In this document: positions 61,181 to 64,000 of the stretch, piece by piece
Numbering within the stretch: position 1 is the first letter of the stretch
How the letters are laid out: the number at the start of each line of letters is the position of its first letter
Assembly: GCA_013180625.2 (NCBI GenBank)
Contig: SNVD02004654.1
Coordinates: forward strand, 62,001 to 126,000
Length of the DNA: 64,000 nt
Direction: 5' to 3'
From: Boswellia sacra
Taxonomy: Eukaryota; Streptophyta; Magnoliopsida; Sapindales; Burseraceae
The notes under the pieces: generated by a model
The model's input: the letters and a program-made list of their open reading frames with translations, nothing else
What the model was told of the DNA's origin: nothing
Database searches by the model: none
Made by a program: the position numbers and the translations under genes

Positions 61181-61380
61181 CCAACCCATGTGTGTTATGT
61201 CTGCAAAACAAGCCCATTTTGTTTTGTCCCTTAAAAATATGACAGCCAAACCCAATTGCTAGTATAAATACATTGTTCGTCGTTCTTACATCAACTTTCT
61301 TTCAGCTTTTGTCACTTCTAAGACAGCTGGTTCCTCGTCCTCGGGAACGATAAAGTTAAAGGGGTACGTATATTCAATCT
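61180..61380 (+). promoter_or_regulatory. Possible promoter and first untranslated exon
   Basis: tataaata (61263-61270) follows two AGCCCA site-II-like boxes (about 61179-61220). It is followed by a pyrimidine-rich leader (ctttctttcagcttttgtcac) and a donor-like ggGTACGT near 61359. This resembles a housekeeping-type promoter with a first exon, but no downstream exon is recognisable in the window. Confidence 0.3.
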
Positions 61381-61599
61381 CCTGGGAATTTGGATTTGCA
61401 TTTAGAATTCAACTTTCTCAAATTTCGCGACTCTCGGTGATAGAATGTTTAATAATAGTGCAAAAGTTGTAAAAATAAAAGGCCAAGATTTTTCCGTCGA
61501 TGAGTCATCAAGGATTTTGTGTTGGTTGACTCGATGGTCCTCTTGATTTATAAGTAACCAAAATCAAAAATCAAGATTGAAGGTTGATCTCCTCTTACG

Positions 61600-62240
61600 A
61601 GGGAAGAATAGTGGGACATATTTCGTAATTCATACTGTATTATATAAAAACTCTACACTATATTAATTTATATAATACTTATATTTAGAACAAATTTTAC
61701 ATTTTATTAAATAATGTACTACATAATTTAATGTAACATATGTTACATTATCTAATGAAGAGAAAAACCACTGTATTATCCTACACTATACAAGAATATT
61801 AATTTTTTTTAATATTCTTGTTATGTAAACTACATTATAAAATTTATAAAACTTTAACTATAGCTATTTTTAAGGTTTTTGTATGATTTTTATTTTATTT
61901 TTTTTAAATTTATATAAATTAAATATAAGGAAGATTATATATTTTTTAATTGTAAGTTATAATTATTTTATTTATATTTAATTTATTTAATTTGGTATAA
62001 AAAGAATATTTAATTTATTTAATAATATGTTGTTAATTTTTGAAATAAAAGATAATATAATACAATTTAAAAATACTCCAAACATAAATATAATATAGTA
62101 TAGTATAATATAAAAAATAATACAGTGTAATGTTTCTCCAAACATCTAGTATATTATGCATAGTATTAATTAATACAATATAATGCAATACAATGTAATT
62201 ATTAAAAATAATACTATACAATGTCGCGCGTCAAACATGA
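61600..62240. repeat. AT-rich palindromic block, possible decayed MITE
   Basis: Very AT-rich DNA with repeated gtattat/ataatac and caatacaatg-type words and a perfect 22-bp palindrome at 61729-61750 (taatgtaacat and its complement). tctccaaacat near 62133 and ctccaaacat near 62075 recur. No clear terminal repeats or target duplication, so it is unclassified. Confidence 0.4.
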
Positions 62241-62602
62241 CCTTGGTGCCTAATTACAAGTATCAAAGATACATGTACAAATAGGTATTTTTTTAATAAG
62301 CATTGAGTCGCCTAGTTAGATTATATGGTTTATTATTTTAACTTGACTAAGATGACGGTTCAAGCACATGCATAAAAAAAAAAAAATTCTATAAACAACG
62401 CACATGTACCATTTTTGAAGAAAAATATTTACAACTAGTTTTCGACAAAAAAAGTACAGTGGAATTATGCTGGATATGTATTTAATTAAATTATATACTC
62501 GTTGAAAAAAGGTCTATAATTTTTTGAGAAATTAAGAGAATTAATGAGATTCTTGACTCTTATAAAGAATCATTCATGTACACAAAAAGGAAAGTATTTG
62601 AG

Positions 62603-63100
62603 TAGGGGTGGGAATTTAGGACATAACACACGAACACGACATGAATACGACACGAACACGATACGCGATTAATAAATGGGTCGAATTCGTGTTGAGGGTG
62701 TTCAATACGCCAACCTGTTTAATGACACGAATAGTTAAACATATTTTGTCTATCATTAATATATAAGCTCATTTAATGATATAAATTGTTACCTATTTAC
62801 AGTGTGTATATATATTATAAAACTGAAATTTTTATATTATAAAATAAATTAATTTAAAAAATAATAAATTATGATGATTTTAATAATATTTTATACTAAC
62901 AATGGTTTATGTTCTAAAAATAATTTTAATTGATATAAATATATTAAATATAATATATTATGCATAACTAAGTTAAATAATTAAGTAAATTATGTGAATT
63001 AAATATGACACGATTACAACACGTGGGTAACACGTTTGTTTTATGTCTTGACACGAATAATTAAACGGGTCGACATGCACGACACGAATTCCCACCCTTA
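62603..63100. mobile_element. hAT-type MITE (498 bp)
   Basis: Terminal inverted repeats TAGGGGTGGGAATT (62603-62616) and AATTCCCACCCTTA (63087-63100) match at 13 of 14 bases. They are flanked by TATTTGAG (62595-62602) and CATTTGAG (63101-63108), an 8-bp target duplication with one mismatch, as for hAT elements. Inside both ends are clusters of ACACGA/CGACACGAA words in opposite orientation. No coding capacity. Confidence 0.8.
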
Positions 63101-63108
63101 CATTTGAG

Positions 63109-64000
63109 AAATATATATCGTAGCGGGATTGATTCACTCAACATTCATTCATCAATGTACTGAGCGTTCAAATTTTGCCTCATTACGTTAACAATCTAAA
63201 TTTGTTTCCTTATTCAAAGTGTCAGCAATATTGGTTGATTGGATTATTTGATCAAGACACAGACAAAGTTTTCAATTTTAAGGTCTTCTTAGTTTCGTGA
63301 GATCACCCCCAGAGCCGACAGAAAAATTTAATGTATAAAGTGCTCACCTCATATTTGAAAACGTAAAATTGTGTGCACACGCTTGCGACTACTTTCTATG
63401 GAGTCCCACTATACAGCAGCTCCGTGAGCTGTGAGATCATAGGGTTATTTTAATTAGCGAATCTAACGGTTGTCCTTAACTTGACAAATATTTAAAAGTT
63501 TTACTTACAACCTGATGTCCCGGTAGCTTGCATCCTTTATGTGAATTTCCAACCTTACCCTTTGGCATTTACAGTTTTTATTTTCCTTGATATGGTGTAA
63601 ACATTTTTTGGCACAGAGCTTATGGGTTACAAAGGCCATGTCGACCCCCTGAAATTAGGGTAATGATGCAGTAGCCTATTACAATCGATCTCTGTGGTCG
63701 TACTTAGAAATCCCTTATCTTTGTGTACGAACTCTTGATTTATTCGATTTGGTTGTTTACAATAGCCGTTCAATATCCTAAGATTGTTTTGACGCAGCAT
63801 GTGTTTGGTAGTGAATGGGTTTGTATGGCGTGATCTCTATTTTACAGTAGGTTGGAGCACTCAAGAGGCGGTCGTGGGTATCAAGCAGTTGCAACACGTA
63901 TGTTCTGAATCACCATTCGTCAACGACAGAAGGTCATCAAAACGTGTGGAACATTGTAGTAAGAAAATGTTACTCTGGTGGTTAGGTGATTGTTTTAATA
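63109..64000. other. Right-edge unique sequence
   Basis: No gene, RNA or transposon terminus recognised on either strand. Confidence 0.5.

Noticed and set aside
1..64000. CRISPR arrays, bacterial operons, tRNA or rRNA genes
   Set aside because: No spaced repeat arrays or cloverleaf/rRNA sequence seen; introns and plant retrotransposons show nuclear plant DNA.

Overview
This is an AT-rich eudicot plant nuclear genome window. It shows spliced genes, Ty1/copia and Ty3/gypsy LTR retrotransposons primed by initiator tRNA-Met, a CACTA transposon remnant, MITEs and a LINE-type DUF4283 protein. I cannot name the species from sequence alone.

The main structure is a head-to-tail tandem segmental duplication. 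Unit A spans 4603-47280 and unit B spans 47281 to about 59357. Each unit starts about 650 bp upstream of a cytochrome P450 gene and ends 7 bp into the fourth exon of an unnamed membrane-protein gene. Unit B is about 12.1 kb. Unit A has the same backbone swollen to 42.7 kb by six insertions absent from B: a Ty3/gypsy chromovirus (7661-13350), two same-family Ty1/copia elements (15243-21667 and 22662-29150), a CACTA remnant (about 32606-36310), a deleted SIRE-like copia element (37127-39824) and a Tork/Tnt1-like copia element (40931-46479). For several of these, unit B preserves the empty target site. The inserted lengths add up to the A-B size difference.

The genes have opposite fates in the two units. 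The P450 (CYP76A-like, 511 aa, one intron) is intact in A (5258-6893) and broken by two frameshifts in B (47935-49571). The membrane-protein gene (361 aa in five exons, disordered N-terminal half, four predicted transmembrane helices) is complete only in B plus its unique flank (57143-60453). In A it is frameshifted in exon 3, carries retrotransposons in introns 1 and 2, and is cut off at the duplication junction. The locus has therefore probably returned to one working copy of each gene.

Outside the duplication, 1-2262 holds a minus-strand LINE-type element encoding a DUF4283/zinc-knuckle protein with a tandem-repeat leader. A MITE with long inverted repeats lies at 2335-2526. The right flank (60454-64000) is mostly non-coding, with a possible promoter near 61180-61380, a palindromic AT-rich block, and a 498-bp hAT-type MITE with 8-bp target duplications at 62603-63100. 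None of the LTR elements can encode a full set of working proteins. Boundaries, splice sites and divergence figures were read by eye.
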